Shown: positions 37,263 to 47,224 of the stretch, piece by piece
Numbering within the stretch: position 1 is the stretch's first letter
Layout of the letters: every line of letters starts with the position of its first letter
NCBI GenBank assembly: GCA_958439205.1
Contig: OY288189.1
Span: forward strand, 248,001-312,000
Source: an uncultured Allorhizobium sp.
Lineage (GTDB): Bacteria > Pseudomonadota > Alphaproteobacteria > Rhizobiales > Rhizobiaceae
Direction of reading: 5' to 3'
DNA: 64,000 nt
The notes under the pieces: generated by a model
Told to the model about the DNA's origin: nothing
The model's input: only the letters and a program-made list of their open reading frames with translations
Databases searched by the model: none
Made by a program: the position numbers and the translations under genes

Positions 37263-39143
37263 ATGAGCGATTTCGAGCCGACTGCAGAGGCCAAGTCCGC
37301 CCCCGGCGGCTACCGTGTTCTCGCCCGCAAATATCGCCCCAAGGATTTCACGGACCTGATGGTCGGCCAGGAGCCGATGGTGCGGACGCTGACCAATGCG
37401 TTCGAGACCGGTCGTATCGCCCAGGCCTATATGCTGACCGGTGTGCGCGGGGTGGGCAAGACGACCACGGCCCGCATTCTGGCGCGTGCGCTCAACTACA
37501 AGACTTCAGAGATCGACAAGCCGACGATTGACCTTCGCATTCCCGGTGAACATTGCCAGGCGATCATGGAAGGCCGGCATGTCGACGTGATCGAGATGGA
37601 TGCCGCCTCGCATACCGGTATCGATGACATCAGAGAGATCATCGAGCAGGTGCGCTATCGCCCGGTTTCGGCGCGCTACAAAGTCTATATCATCGACGAA
37701 GTGCATATGCTGTCGACGGCGGCCTTCAACGGGCTCTTGAAGACGCTCGAAGAGCCGCCGGAGCATGTGAAGTTCATCTTCGCTACGACCGAAATCCGCA
37801 AGGTTCCGATCACCGTTCTTTCCCGCTGCCAGCGCTTCGACCTGCGCCGGATCAGCGCGGGCGATCTCGTCGGGCTGTTCTCGACGATTGCGTCCAAGGA
37901 AGGCATCGAGGCCGAGGAAGAGGCGCTTTCGATGATCGCGCGCGCGGCCGAAGGCTCTGCCCGTGACGGGCTGTCGCTTCTCGACCAGGCGATCGCGCAT
38001 GGCGGCGGCATGGTGCATGCCGATGCCGTGCGCGCCATGCTGGGTCTCGCCGACCGGGCACGCATCGTCGATCTTTTCGAGCATGTGGTGCGCGGTGATG
38101 TGGCGGCAGCACTCTCCGAATTCGGCAGCCAGTATGAGGCGGGTGCGAACCCGACGGTGGTGCTGACCGATCTTGCCGACTTCACCCATCTGGTGACCCG
38201 GCTGAAATACATTCCGTCTGCTGCACAGGATCCGTCGCTTTCCGAAGTGGAGCGCGTGCGGGGCGCCGAGTTGGCTGATAGCGTTGCGGTGACGACACTG
38301 TCGCGCATGTGGCAGATGCTGCTCAAGGGCATTCCGGAAGCGGAGGCCTCGTCGCGGCCGGCAGGGGCTGCCGAAATGGTGCTGATCCGGCTGGCGCATG
38401 CCGCCCATCTGCCCTCGCCCGAAGATGCCGCGCGACGCCTGCTCGAGCTTTCCAATGGCGATGGCGGAGCAGAGCGTGGGCCATCCTCACCCCGTCCGAA
38501 CGGCGGCGGTGGTGGCGCCTCGATGGCGATGCGGGTGCAGGCCGTCGGTCAACCCGCACAGGACAGCGCCCCGCGCACGGCAATGAGCCAACCCGTTGCG
38601 CATCTGCAGAGCGTGCCGGCTGGTGATGCCCTGCCGCAGATGATGGAACGCCGCGAACCCAAGGTCGAGGAAGCACTCGCCCCGGGTGTTCGCGTCGAGA
38701 CGCTGGACGATATCGCGGATCTCTGCACCAAGAACCGCGCACCGGTCTTGCGTGCCCAGCTTCGCCAGTTCGTGCACCTCGTGAAGATCGAGCCGGGCCG
38801 GCTGGAAATTCGGCTCGAATCGCAGTGCCCGCCGACGATCGTCAACGAACTGAAGATGAAGCTCAGCGAGTGGACTGGCATCACCTGGTGGGTGACGCTC
38901 TCCAACGATGCGGGCGCGCCGACGCTGGTCGAGGTTGAAAAAACGACTCGCGAGGCGCGGCTCGTCGATGCGCGGCAGGACCCCGATGTGGCCGCTATCC
39001 TCGCCCGCTTTCCCGGCGCCAAGGTGACCGACGTCCGGATCAAGGCAGCGGCGATCGAGGACGACGACATCGTGGCAGCACCGCCGGCTGCGGCGGAATC
39101 GGCCGACGGCGACATCCTGCCGGGCGACGACATCGAATTCTAG
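37263..39143 (+). CDS. dnaX: DNA polymerase III subunit gamma/tau
   Basis: 626-residue clamp-loader ATPase. Walker A is GVRGVGKTT (about residue 60), the DExH-like box [20 protein letters not shown], sensor 1 [20 protein letters not shown]. The C-terminal region (after about 400) has a Gly/Pro-rich linker and a tau-type domain. The zinc-ligand cysteines normally found after Walker A are missing, replaced by [20 protein letters not shown]; only one Cys remains. The frame opens upstream across ffs, so I use ATG 37263. It is followed by ybaB, as in most bacteria. Confidence 0.95.
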   Translation: MSDFEPTAEAKSAPGGYRVLARKYRPKDFTDLMVGQEPMVRTLTNAFETGRIAQAYMLTGVRGVGKTTTARILARALNYKTSEIDKPTIDLRIPGEHCQAIMEGRHVDVIEMDAASHTGIDDIREIIEQVRYRPVSARYKVYIIDEVHMLSTAAFNGLLKTLEEPPEHVKFIFATTEIRKVPITVLSRCQRFDLRRISAGDLVGLFSTIASKEGIEAEEEALSMIARAAEGSARDGLSLLDQAIAHGGGMVHADAVRAMLGLADRARIVDLFEHVVRGDVAAALSEFGSQYEAGANPTVVLTDLADFTHLVTRLKYIPSAAQDPSLSEVERVRGAELADSVAVTTLSRMWQMLLKGIPEAEASSRPAGAAEMVLIRLAHAAHLPSPEDAARRLLELSNGDGGAERGPSSPRPNGGGGGASMAMRVQAVGQPAQDSAPRTAMSQPVAHLQSVPAGDALPQMMERREPKVEEALAPGVRVETLDDIADLCTKNRAPVLRAQLRQFVHLVKIEPGRLEIRLESQCPPTIVNELKMKLSEWTGITWWVTLSNDAGAPTLVEVEKTTREARLVDARQDPDVAAILARFPGAKVTDVRIKAAAIEDDDIVAAPPAAAESADGDILPGDDIEF

Positions 39144-39192
39144 GGCTCAAAACCCTTCTCGCAAAACACGACAACAATCCAAGGAGATGACG

Positions 39193-39516
39193 ATGCGCGA
39201 CATCATGGGCATGATGGGCAAGGTCAAGGAAATGCAGTCCAAGATGGAGAAGATGCAGGAAGAGATTGCTGCACTCGAAATCGAAGGCAAGTCGGGCGGC
39301 GGCCTGGTGACCGTCGTCCTGACCGGCAAGGGCGAGATGCGCAGCATCAAGATCGACCCGTCGCTGTTCAAGGAAGACGAAGTCGAGATCCTTGAAGACC
39401 TTGTTGTCGCCGCCCACAAGGACGCCAAGGACAAGGGCGAGGCCCAGGCGCAGGAAAAGATGGCGGCGCTGACGGCCGGCATGCCGCTGCCGCCGGGCAT
39501 GAAGTTCCCGTTCTGA
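39193..39516 (+). CDS. YbaB/EbfC family nucleoid-associated protein
   Basis: 107-residue DNA-binding protein. It starts [20 protein letters not shown] and has the helix pair and [20 protein letters not shown] block of the family. I chose the second ATG (39193), six bases after AAGGAG; the first ATG at 39187 touches that site. It follows dnaX by 49 bases and precedes recR two genes on (with two minus-strand genes between), a broken version of the usual dnaX-ybaB-recR order. Confidence 0.93.
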   Translation: MRDIMGMMGKVKEMQSKMEKMQEEIAALEIEGKSGGGLVTVVLTGKGEMRSIKIDPSLFKEDEVEILEDLVVAAHKDAKDKGEAQAQEKMAALTAGMPLPPGMKFPF

Positions 39517-39538
39517 TTAAGACGGCTGATCGGGTCTG

Positions 39539-40429
39539 TCAGGGATAGACCCGATCTCCCCAGGGATTTTCTCCGTCGCGCAGAAATGCGAGGCTCTGGC
39601 GCCAGAAGCCATCCTGATGGCGGGCGTGGAAGAGATCGAAGTGGCCGACCTTGGCAAAGCCGAGGTCCTCAGGTGCTAGCAGCACCTTGGTCACCGGCGA
39701 GCGACGGTAGTAGCGCATGGCGCGGCTGATCGCTTTCGGGGTGGCGAATTCATCATCCGACATGGTGACGCTCAGGATCGGGCCAGTTGCGGTCGCGAAA
39801 CGATCGCACATGACTTCGGCGGCCTCTTGCGACAGGCCCTGCTCGGCCCTGCCCTGCTGCAGCCCCCAGCCGTAGGCGACGCCTTTCGGGAGGTCCTCGA
39901 GCCAGCCCAGACGCTTGCCGGGAAAGTGCCCGATTGCAAGCGTGATCGCTGGCATCGCGACATGCCATTTCAGGAATAGCGGCAGGCGCCGCGAAGGCAG
40001 ATAGTCCCCCCAATAGCCATATTGGCCGCCGACCGAGAGCATGGCCGAGATGCGTCCAACCGCCGGCGAATAACCCGGCAGGAAACCGCCGATGCTGTGG
40101 CCGACGACGAGCAGACGGCCGGTCTCGTCCTCCTGCAAGGCATGGTGCAGGGCCGCGTCGAAATCCTGTTCGCCCCATTGGCGCCAGGTGAAGGTCGAGC
40201 CATGCAAGCTTTCGGGACGGGACAGCCCGATGCCTCGGTAATCATAGGTGAGGACGCAGAAGCCGTTGGCAGCAAGATAGGTAGCGTAGCGGTGGTAATA
40301 GCGGGCGTGGACGCCGGTAGCCGGGTTGATGACAATGGTGGCGTATGGCGACGCCTCCGCTGCCGGCCACCAATAACCGATCAGCCGCACGCCATCGGCC
40401 GCGGTCAGCTCTATTCTCCTCGGGTCCAT
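39539..40429 (-). CDS. Alpha/beta hydrolase of unknown substrate
   Basis: 296-residue alpha/beta-fold protein. The oxyanion region INPATGVHARYYHRYA, the strand LTYDYRGIGLSRP and the nucleophile elbow VVGHSIGG (about residue 115) are plain. A likely acid and His are in TMSDDEFATP and KVGHFDLFH near the C-terminus. It resembles esterase/lipase-like proteins without an assigned substrate. I chose the ATG at 40429 because GGAGGAGTG precedes it directly. It lies in a minus-strand pair with a MOSC gene, splitting ybaB from recR. Confidence 0.8.
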   Translation of the reverse strand: MDPRRIELTAADGVRLIGYWWPAAEASPYATIVINPATGVHARYYHRYATYLAANGFCVLTYDYRGIGLSRPESLHGSTFTWRQWGEQDFDAALHHALQEDETGRLLVVGHSIGGFLPGYSPAVGRISAMLSVGGQYGYWGDYLPSRRLPLFLKWHVAMPAITLAIGHFPGKRLGWLEDLPKGVAYGWGLQQGRAEQGLSQEAAEVMCDRFATATGPILSVTMSDDEFATPKAISRAMRYYRRSPVTKVLLAPEDLGFAKVGHFDLFHARHQDGFWRQSLAFLRDGENPWGDRVYP

Positions 40430-40509
40430 CACTCCTCCAAGCGGGCGGCATGATGGCGAGAGGTGGGATGGGGGTAAAGCCTCGGAGACTAAGACCTTCG
40501 GCGGAGACC

Positions 40510-41130
40510 TCACATCTCCCCGGCGCGGATCGCATCCCTGACCTTGTAGTGGACGGGTGCGGCGAGATAGCGGGCGCGATCGGTCTCGCTCAGTCTGCGG
40601 CCGAAGGTCGCCATCATTTCCCGCATGGTGACGCGGTCGCCGCTCCAGGGCGTGAATTCGACGGCTTGGCCGGCTTCGACCATGCCACCCTGCAGCACCC
40701 GCGTATAGGCGCCCGGGCGGGCGGCGCGGGTGTAGCGCTTGACAATGGTTGGATCATCCATCTTGGCGGCGAAGGTGGCGCAGGGCATGCGGGCGGAGGT
40801 GACTTCGAGAAGCACCTCGCCGATGGCCAGCCTGTCGCCGGCGGCCAGCATGGCGCTTTCCAGGCCTTCGATCACCAAGTTCTCGCCGAAGGTGCCGTAA
40901 GGCAGATCTCGGCCGAGCTCGGCCTGCCACCAGTCGAGATCGATCGACCCCTCAACATAGACGGCCTGATCGACGCCGCCGTGATGCTTGCGGTTGAGGA
41001 TCGCGTCGCCGACGAGGCCTTCGGCATCGACCATAACAGGCCCCTGGATGGCGAGCTTATTGATGCCGGTCTTGTATTTCTTGCCGGGCAGGATCTCGGG
41101 TCGACCAAGGCAGACAGCGAGGATTTTCAT
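40510..41130 (-). CDS. MOSC domain protein
   Basis: 206-residue protein of the YiiM/MOSC type. Features include the [20 protein letters not shown] segment, a [12 protein letters not shown] block and the presumed catalytic cysteine in [14 protein letters not shown]. Relatives reduce N-hydroxylated compounds or handle sulfur using a molybdenum cofactor. The start ATG at 41130 has AAGGG nine bases upstream; ATG 41139 overlaps that site. Two genes away from the moeB-like gene there is no direct link. Confidence 0.85.
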   Translation of the reverse strand: MKILAVCLGRPEILPGKKYKTGINKLAIQGPVMVDAEGLVGDAILNRKHHGGVDQAVYVEGSIDLDWWQAELGRDLPYGTFGENLVIEGLESAMLAAGDRLAIGEVLLEVTSARMPCATFAAKMDDPTIVKRYTRAARPGAYTRVLQGGMVEAGQAVEFTPWSGDRVTMREMMATFGRRLSETDRARYLAAPVHYKVRDAIRAGEM

Positions 41131-41186
41131 GTCGGGCATCCCTTCGGCGATTCCGTTTCCCGTCTATATGGGCTAGAAACGCCGCC

Positions 41187-41792
41187 ATGGCAAAACGAGT
41201 CACCGGCCCCGAAATCGAGAAACTCATCCAGCTTCTGGCGAAAGTGCCGGGGCTTGGACCACGCTCGGCGCGGCGTGCGGCGCTGCATCTGATCAAGAAG
41301 AAGGATCAGCTTCTCGGCCCCTTGGGTCACGCCATGGGCGAGGCCTATGACAAGGTGAAGATCTGCTCCTGCTGCGGCAATGTCGACACCGTCGATCCCT
41401 GCACCGTCTGCACCGACGTCGCTCGGGACCAGACGGTGATCATCGTCGTCGAGGATGTCTCCGATCTCTGGGCGCTGGAACGCGCAGCCGCGATGAATGC
41501 CGCCTATCATGTGCTGGGGGGCACTTTGTCGCCGCTCGATGGGATCGGCCCCGATGATCTCAATATCAAGGGGCTGATCGACCGGGTGGCCAAGGGCGGG
41601 GTCCGCGAAATCATCATCGCGGTCAATGCGACCGTCGAGGGGCAGACCACAGCACACTATATAACCGACCATCTGACCGGGCTCGACGTGAAGATCACGC
41701 GGCTTGCCCATGGTGTGCCCGTCGGGGGCGAACTGGATTATCTGGACGAGGGAACACTGTCTGCGGCGATCAGGGCCCGGACCACGATCTGA
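41187..41792 (+). CDS. recR: Recombination mediator protein RecR
   Basis: 201 residues. The N-terminal helix-hairpin-helix reads [17 protein letters not shown]. The zinc finger is [16 protein letters not shown]. The TOPRIM part has [17 protein letters not shown] and the C-terminal [20 protein letters not shown]. It forms a ring with RecO/RecF at DNA gaps. ATG 41187 fits the length. It is followed by a lytic transglycosylase gene 16 bases downstream. Confidence 0.96.
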   Translation: MAKRVTGPEIEKLIQLLAKVPGLGPRSARRAALHLIKKKDQLLGPLGHAMGEAYDKVKICSCCGNVDTVDPCTVCTDVARDQTVIIVVEDVSDLWALERAAAMNAAYHVLGGTLSPLDGIGPDDLNIKGLIDRVAKGGVREIIIAVNATVEGQTTAHYITDHLTGLDVKITRLAHGVPVGGELDYLDEGTLSAAIRARTTI

Positions 41793-41808
41793 CCGCGAGG
41801 AAGAACCG

Positions 41809-43071
41809 ATGGCACGAACCCGCAAGCCATTCCGCTTGATGATGACGACTGTTTCGCTGCTTTTGGCAGGGAGTTTTGCCACACCGTCCGCAGCCGCTTC
41901 CCGGAGCGCCGTGGAAGCACAGTTCCGGCAATGGATCGCCAGCGATCTATGGCGCGCCGCGCAGGACGGCGGGATCAGCAAGGAGATTTTCGACCGGACG
42001 CTTCAGAACGTCCGGCTCGACTGGGACCTGCCGGATCTTGTGCCTCCGGGGACGGAGCCGCCGAAGGAGCGGACGCAGAGCCAGGCAGAGTTCAGCTCGC
42101 CGGCCTCCTATTTCAACGAGAAGCGCCTGCAGGGACTGGCGGCCACCGGGCGAACGCTTGCGAGCCAGCATGCATCGACCCTGCGCAAGGTCGAAGCGAC
42201 CTATGGCGTTCCGGGTTCGATTATCGTCGCCATCTGGGGGCGCGAATCCGGCTATGGGCGGGCCAAGCTGCCGCATTCGGCGATCGACGTGCTGGCGACC
42301 AAGGCCTTCATGTCGACCCGCAAGCCGATGTTTCAGCAGGAGCTGATTTCGGCGCTGCATATCGTCGAGAGCGGGGACGTCAGTGCCGACAGGTTGATGG
42401 GCTCCTGGGCCGGGGCGCTCGGGCAGCCGCAGTTCATGCCGGGAAGCTACCTCAAATATGCCGTCGATTTTGACGGTGACGGCAAGCGCGACATCTGGAA
42501 TTCGGTGCCGGATACGCTGGCGTCCATCGCCAACTATCTGGTGAAGAGCGGCTGGCAGAGAGGCCGCGACTGGGGTTACGAGATTACGATCCCCGACGGC
42601 GTGTCCTGCGCGCAGGAAGGGCCTGACAGAGCGAAGGCGGTGTCTGCCTGGGCGAGCGGCGGGCTGACCCGGATTTCCGGTCGGGCCTTCCCGTCATCGG
42701 AGGCCTCGCAGCCGGCGATGATGCTGGTGCCGGCCGGGACCTATGGCCCGGAATTCCTGGTGACGCCGAATTTCTATGTGTTGAAGGAATACAACAATTC
42801 CGACCTCTATGCGCTGTTCATCGGCAATCTTGCCGACCGGATCGCGAGCGGTGGCGGCGCGTTCAAGGCGTCCTGGGGCGATGTCGGCAAGATGCTACGC
42901 TCGGATGTGCTCGCCATGCAGCAGGCGCTGGTGGCGCAAGGCTATGATGTCGGCAAGGTGGATGGCCTGCCCGGCTTCAAGACGCGGCGGTCGCTTGGCG
43001 AATGGCAGGCGAAGAACGGGATGAAACCCACCTGCTATCCGAGTGCGGACCTCAAGGCCAAGCTGCGCTGA
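41809..43071 (+). CDS. Lytic murein transglycosylase (MltB-like)
   Basis: 420-residue exported wall enzyme. A signal peptide covers about residues 1-30 (RKPFRLMMTTVSLLLAG). The SLT_2 catalytic domain holds VPGSIIVAIWGRESGYGRAK, with the catalytic Glu in GRESGYG (about residue 143), and MGSWAGALGQPQFMPGSYLK. The C-terminal 60 residues (LAMQQALVAQGYDVGKVDGL) are a peptidoglycan-binding domain. It cuts glycan strands to anhydromuropeptides. ATG 41809 is used; the frame runs upstream into recR, but there the signal peptide would be buried. Confidence 0.9.
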   Translation: MARTRKPFRLMMTTVSLLLAGSFATPSAAASRSAVEAQFRQWIASDLWRAAQDGGISKEIFDRTLQNVRLDWDLPDLVPPGTEPPKERTQSQAEFSSPASYFNEKRLQGLAATGRTLASQHASTLRKVEATYGVPGSIIVAIWGRESGYGRAKLPHSAIDVLATKAFMSTRKPMFQQELISALHIVESGDVSADRLMGSWAGALGQPQFMPGSYLKYAVDFDGDGKRDIWNSVPDTLASIANYLVKSGWQRGRDWGYEITIPDGVSCAQEGPDRAKAVSAWASGGLTRISGRAFPSSEASQPAMMLVPAGTYGPEFLVTPNFYVLKEYNNSDLYALFIGNLADRIASGGGAFKASWGDVGKMLRSDVLAMQQALVAQGYDVGKVDGLPGFKTRRSLGEWQAKNGMKPTCYPSADLKAKLR

Positions 43072-43080
43072 TACCCGCCA

Positions 43081-44715
43081 TCAGTGGTGATCGATATGCG
43101 ACTGGTGGAAGACGTCATCCGCCGGCGGGATTGCCTGGCGTTCGATCATCCGGTGAACCTTGGGCGGCCGGTCGCCGCGATGCAGTTCCAGCAATCGATC
43201 GGTGATCTCGGCATCGGCCTTGGTGCGGCGCTGGTTGTGGCGGACATAGTCCACCCAGGTCGGCACATGATAGGTTTCCGTCCAGATGTCAGGGTTCTCC
43301 AGATCGCGCATCAGCGTCCAGTTGCGTGCACCGTCGCGCAGGCGAATGCGGCGGCGCTCGACCATGATCCTCAAGAATTCGGGAACGTCTTCGTCGGTGA
43401 TCTCGAAATCCACATGGATGACGATCGGGCCGCTGCGCGGGCGGATGTCGAGCTTCAGGGATGGCTCGTTGAAACGGTTCAGCGGATCGAGGTCCAGCGT
43501 GGCGAAGGCCGGCATGGGCAGGAAAAAGCCGATGAAGACGCCGACCATCATCAAAAGGCTTGAGGCCACCAGCGCATGGTCGGAGCCATAGTTCTCGGCC
43601 ACGCTGCCCCAGAGCCAGCTGCCTGTGGCCATGCCGCCGAAGGTGGCCGTCTGGTAAAGCGAGAGCGCGCGCCCCACGACCCAACGGGGAGCAGAGAGCT
43701 GGACGACCGTGTTGAAGAGCGACAGTGCCAGGACCCAGCAGGCGCCGGCGACCATCAGAGCAAGCGCCGTAATCCAGACCGAGGTGCTGATGCCCGTGAC
43801 GCCGGCTGCCACTGCGAAGCCAGCGAAGGCGGCGCGGACGATGTCCTCGCTCGACAGAAGTTCGCGGGCGCGCTGGTTGGAAAAGGCGCCGAAGATGGCG
43901 CCGAGGCCGAAGGCGCCGAGCAGGCCGCCGAAGGTGAGCGGTCCGCCTGAGAGTTGGTCACGGGCGACGATCGGCAGGAGTGAAAGAATGGCGGTGGCCG
44001 TGAGACCGAAGACGAAGCCGCGGAAGAGAACCTTGCCGAGATTGGGCGACATCGCGACGTAGCGCAGGCCCGCCGCAATGGCCGAGCCCAGATGCTCGCG
44101 CGGGAGCGGACTCTTCGGAATATCCGGACGCCAGCGGAAGAGCGCGTAGGTGATGGCAAAGTAGGAGAGTGTGTTGACCGCGAAGGCGGCGGCAGCCCCT
44201 GCAGCGGCGACGATGGCACCGCCGATCGCCGGGCCGACACTGCGGGTGATGTTGAAACCCATGCTGTTGAGCGAGACGGCGGCCGGCAGATCGGCGCGTG
44301 GGACGATGTCGCCGACCGAGGCCTGCCAGGACGGATTGTTGAGGGCGGTGCCGCAGCCGATCAGGAAGGTGAAGGCAAGCACCGCCCAGGGGGTAATCAG
44401 ATCGAGCAAGGCAAACAGTGTCAGGAGCGCCGAGACCACGATCATGAAGAGTTGCGCGGCAATCATGACCCGGCGGCGATCGAAGCTGTCGGCGATGGCT
44501 CCGGCGATCAGGGAGAGCAGCATGATCGGGCCGGTGTTCGATGCCTGGACGAGCGCCACCATGTTTTCCGAAGTGGAGATCGATGCCATCATCCAGGCTG
44601 CACCGACACCCTGGATCAGGCCACCCAGATTGGACGAAATGCTGGCGAGCCAGATCCGGCGATAGGCTTCATTGCGGAGCGGTAGAAGCGGGGAGCGGCG
44701 TTCTGATGTGGACAT
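43081..44715 (-). CDS. MFS transporter, MFS_3 (EntS-like) subfamily
   Basis: 544 residues. The first about 420 have twelve hydrophobic segments of a major-facilitator exporter, starting LPLRNEAYRRIWLASISSNL and including IAGAIADSFDRRRVM (the RxGRR-like loop). A soluble C-terminal part of about 110 residues follows (IHVDFEITDEDVPEFLRIMV...), ending in a His-rich SHIDHH. This extended form is known in the family often called transmembrane secretion effectors. Substrate not known. Chosen start ATG 44715; the open frame to 44862 covers the promoter of the divergent rimP operon. Confidence 0.85.
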   Translation of the reverse strand: MSTSERRSPLLPLRNEAYRRIWLASISSNLGGLIQGVGAAWMMASISTSENMVALVQASNTGPIMLLSLIAGAIADSFDRRRVMIAAQLFMIVVSALLTLFALLDLITPWAVLAFTFLIGCGTALNNPSWQASVGDIVPRADLPAAVSLNSMGFNITRSVGPAIGGAIVAAAGAAAAFAVNTLSYFAITYALFRWRPDIPKSPLPREHLGSAIAAGLRYVAMSPNLGKVLFRGFVFGLTATAILSLLPIVARDQLSGGPLTFGGLLGAFGLGAIFGAFSNQRARELLSSEDIVRAAFAGFAVAAGVTGISTSVWITALALMVAGACWVLALSLFNTVVQLSAPRWVVGRALSLYQTATFGGMATGSWLWGSVAENYGSDHALVASSLLMMVGVFIGFFLPMPAFATLDLDPLNRFNEPSLKLDIRPRSGPIVIHVDFEITDEDVPEFLRIMVERRRIRLRDGARNWTLMRDLENPDIWTETYHVPTWVDYVRHNQRRTKADAEITDRLLELHRGDRPPKVHRMIERQAIPPADDVFHQSHIDHH

Positions 44716-44824
44716 GTCTTGAACTTTTCTGGCCGCGGCGATGTCGAGAGACAACCGTGGTGAGCACGAGCTTGCCTTGCGCAACGCATGAATGGCAAGT
44801 TTGTTTTCACCTCTTACCGAAAAG

Positions 44825-44853
44825 CTTGCAAAAGTTGGGGCGCTCGCGTATAT
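44825..44853 (+). promoter_or_regulatory. Promoter of the rimP-nusA-infB operon
   Basis: CTTGCA (44825-44830), 17-bp spacer, GTATAT (44848-44853). Same pattern as the SRP RNA promoter. It would start transcription near 44860, about 85 bases before rimP. Confidence 0.65.
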
Positions 44854-44884
44854 GAGCTTCAAATTCTTGATCGACAGATGAAGG

Positions 44885-44912
44885 GTGGGCCCGAAAGGAC
44901 CCGCTCTTTTTT
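44885..44912 (+). terminator. Leader terminator (attenuator candidate) before rimP
   Basis: GTGGGCCC (44885-44892) pairs with GGACCCGC (44897-44904) around a GAAA loop, with one mismatch, followed by TCTTTTTTATT. It lies between the operon promoter and the first gene, so it would stop transcription of the whole rimP-nusA-infB operon unless read through. NusA, encoded second in the operon, acts on such terminators. Confidence 0.7.
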
Positions 44913-44945
44913 ATTGGCGATCGCAGCCAATCGGGAGTAAAACGA

Positions 44946-45554
44946 TTGTCCGAAGACATGCCGAAGCCGGAACTCGGCGAAGCACGGATCATCACTGAGA
45001 CGGGCCTTGACCGTCGTATCGCAGACATTATCGAGCCCGTGCTCGTCGCGATGGATTTCAAGCTGGTTCGCGTGCGTATGATGAACCAGAACGGAATGAC
45101 GCTGCAGATCATGGCAGAACGCACCGACGGCACAATGGATGTCGAAGGTTGCGAAGCCGTATCGATGGCCGTATCGCCGGTTCTCGACGTCGAGGATCCG
45201 GTCGACAAGGCCTATCATCTGGAAGTGTCGTCGCCGGGTATCGACCGGCCCATGGTGCGCAAGTCGGATTTCAGCCGCTGGCAGGGCCATATCGTGAAGT
45301 GCGAGACGTCGATCCTGGTCGACAACCGCAAGCGCTTCCGCGGCAAGATCACCGACGTGAACCAGGACGGCTTTACCCTGGAACGCGATCAGGTGGCCTA
45401 TGGCGAAGAGCCGAAGGTGGTCATCCCCTTCAATACGCTTGCCGAGGCAAAGCTCATTCTGACGGACGATCTGATCCGTGACGCGCTCCGAGCCGACAAG
45501 CTCGCCAAGGCGCAGGCCGCGAACCAGAACGACGAAGACGACAGCGAAGAATAA
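44946..45554 (+). CDS. rimP: Ribosome maturation factor RimP
   Basis: 202-residue cytosolic factor for 30S subunit assembly. It has the core block [20 protein letters not shown] and [15 protein letters not shown], typical of the family, and an acidic C-terminal tail ([10 protein letters not shown]). The start is TTG at 44946 with GGGAG about nine bases upstream; ATG 44958 is an alternative four codons in. First gene of the operon with nusA, ylxR-like, infB, rbfA and truB. Confidence 0.94.
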   Translation: MSEDMPKPELGEARIITETGLDRRIADIIEPVLVAMDFKLVRVRMMNQNGMTLQIMAERTDGTMDVEGCEAVSMAVSPVLDVEDPVDKAYHLEVSSPGIDRPMVRKSDFSRWQGHIVKCETSILVDNRKRFRGKITDVNQDGFTLERDQVAYGEEPKVVIPFNTLAEAKLILTDDLIRDALRADKLAKAQAANQNDEDDSEE

Positions 45555-45610
45555 CGTTTGACCTATAGCCCGAGGCCGATGCCCGGGCGTGAAGACGGAG
45601 ACCTAAGACA

Positions 45611-47224
45611 ATGGCAGTCAGTGCTAACAGGCTCGAGCTCTTGCAGATCGCAGATGCCGTCGCCCGTGAAAAGGTGATCGACCGCGAAATCGTGCTCGCC
45701 GCCATGGCCGACGCGATCCAGAAGGCTGCCCGGTCGCGCTACGGCAGCGAGACCAACATCCGCGCCGACATCAATTCCAAGACCGGCGAGATCCGTCTGC
45801 AGCGTCTTCTGGAAGTGGTCGAGAAGGTCGAAGACTACGCGACGCAGATCGCGCTCGAACTCGCCCGCGACCGCAATGTCGACGCCAAGCTCGGCGACTT
45901 CATTGCCGATCCGCTGCCGCCGATGGACTTCGGCCGTATCGCCGCCCAGTCGGCCAAGCAGGTGATCGTGCAGAAGGTGCGCGAAGCCGAGCGTGACCGC
46001 CAGTTCGACGAATTCAAGGACCGCGTCGGCGAGATCGTCAACGGTACCGTCAAGCGCGTCGAATACGGCAACGTCATCGTCGATCTTGGCCGTGGCGAAG
46101 GCATCATCCGTCGTGACGAGATGATCCCGCGCGAAGCCTTCCGTTACGGCGACCGCGTGCGCGCCTATGTCTACGACGTGCGTCGCGAACAGCGCGGCCC
46201 GCAGATCTTCCTGTCGCGTACCCATCCGCAGTTCATGGTGAAGCTCTTCACCATGGAAGTGCCTGAAATCTACGACGGCATCATACAGATCAAGTCGGTT
46301 GCCCGTGACCCGGGTTCGCGCGCCAAGATCGCTGTTATCTCGAACGATAGCTCGATCGATCCGGTCGGCGCCTGCGTCGGTATGCGCGGCAGCCGTGTTC
46401 AGGCCGTTGTCGGCGAGCTTCAAGGCGAAAAGATCGACATCATCCCGTGGAGCCAGGATCCGGCTTCCTTCATCGTCAACGCCCTGCAGCCGGCTGAAGT
46501 CGCCAAGGTCGTTCTCGACGAAGATGCAGAGCGCATCGAGGTTGTGGTACCGGACGAGCAGCTGTCGCTCGCCATCGGCCGTCGCGGTCAGAACGTGCGT
46601 CTGGCCTCGCAGCTGACCGGCTGGGACATCGACATCATGACGGAAGCCGAGGAATCGGAGCGCCGCCAGAAGGAATTCAACGAACGCACCAACCTGTTCA
46701 TGGATGCGCTCGACGTCGACGAAATGGTCGGCCAGGTGCTGGCGTCGGAAGGCTTCGCCCAGGTCGAGGAAGTGGCTTACGTCAATCTCGACGAAATCGC
46801 CTCGATCGACGGCTTCGACGAAGACACGGCCCAGGAAATCCAGACCCGCGCCCGCGAATACCTCGAGAAGATCGAGGCCGAGATGGACGCGAAGCGCAAG
46901 GAGCTCGGCGTTGCCGACGAACTGCGCCAGATCGAGGGCATCACCTCGCAGATGATGGTCGCGCTCGGCGAAGACGGTATCAAGACGATCGAGGACTTCG
47001 CCGGCTGCGCCGCTGACGATCTCGTCGGCTGGAGCGAACGCAAGGACGGCGAGACGAAGAAGTTCGAGGGTCTGTTCTCGAAGTTCGACATCTCGCGTGC
47101 CGAAGCCGAAGCCATGGTCGTCAAGGCACGCCTCGCTGCTGGCTGGATCACCGAGGAAGACCTCGCGGTCGAAGCTGAAGCAGAAGGCGAACTCGAAGGC
47201 GAAGAAGCCGAGCAGGAAGCGTGA
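45611..47224 (+). CDS. nusA: Transcription termination/antitermination factor NusA
   Basis: 537 residues. The N-terminal RNA-polymerase-binding domain starts NRLELLQIADAVAREK. The S1 domain holds VNGTVKRVEYGNVIVDLGRG. Two KH domains follow, with ACVGMRGSRVQAVVGELQGE and LAIGRRGQNVRLASQLTGWD. The C-terminus has two helical repeats with helix-hairpin-helix features and an acidic end. It pauses RNA polymerase and modulates hairpin terminators. Its stop overlaps the next start (TGATG). Confidence 0.97.
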   Translation: MAVSANRLELLQIADAVAREKVIDREIVLAAMADAIQKAARSRYGSETNIRADINSKTGEIRLQRLLEVVEKVEDYATQIALELARDRNVDAKLGDFIADPLPPMDFGRIAAQSAKQVIVQKVREAERDRQFDEFKDRVGEIVNGTVKRVEYGNVIVDLGRGEGIIRRDEMIPREAFRYGDRVRAYVYDVRREQRGPQIFLSRTHPQFMVKLFTMEVPEIYDGIIQIKSVARDPGSRAKIAVISNDSSIDPVGACVGMRGSRVQAVVGELQGEKIDIIPWSQDPASFIVNALQPAEVAKVVLDEDAERIEVVVPDEQLSLAIGRRGQNVRLASQLTGWDIDIMTEAEESERRQKEFNERTNLFMDALDVDEMVGQVLASEGFAQVEEVAYVNLDEIASIDGFDEDTAQEIQTRAREYLEKIEAEMDAKRKELGVADELRQIEGITSQMMVALGEDGIKTIEDFAGCAADDLVGWSERKDGETKKFEGLFSKFDISRAEAEAMVVKARLAAGWITEEDLAVEAEAEGELEGEEAEQEA

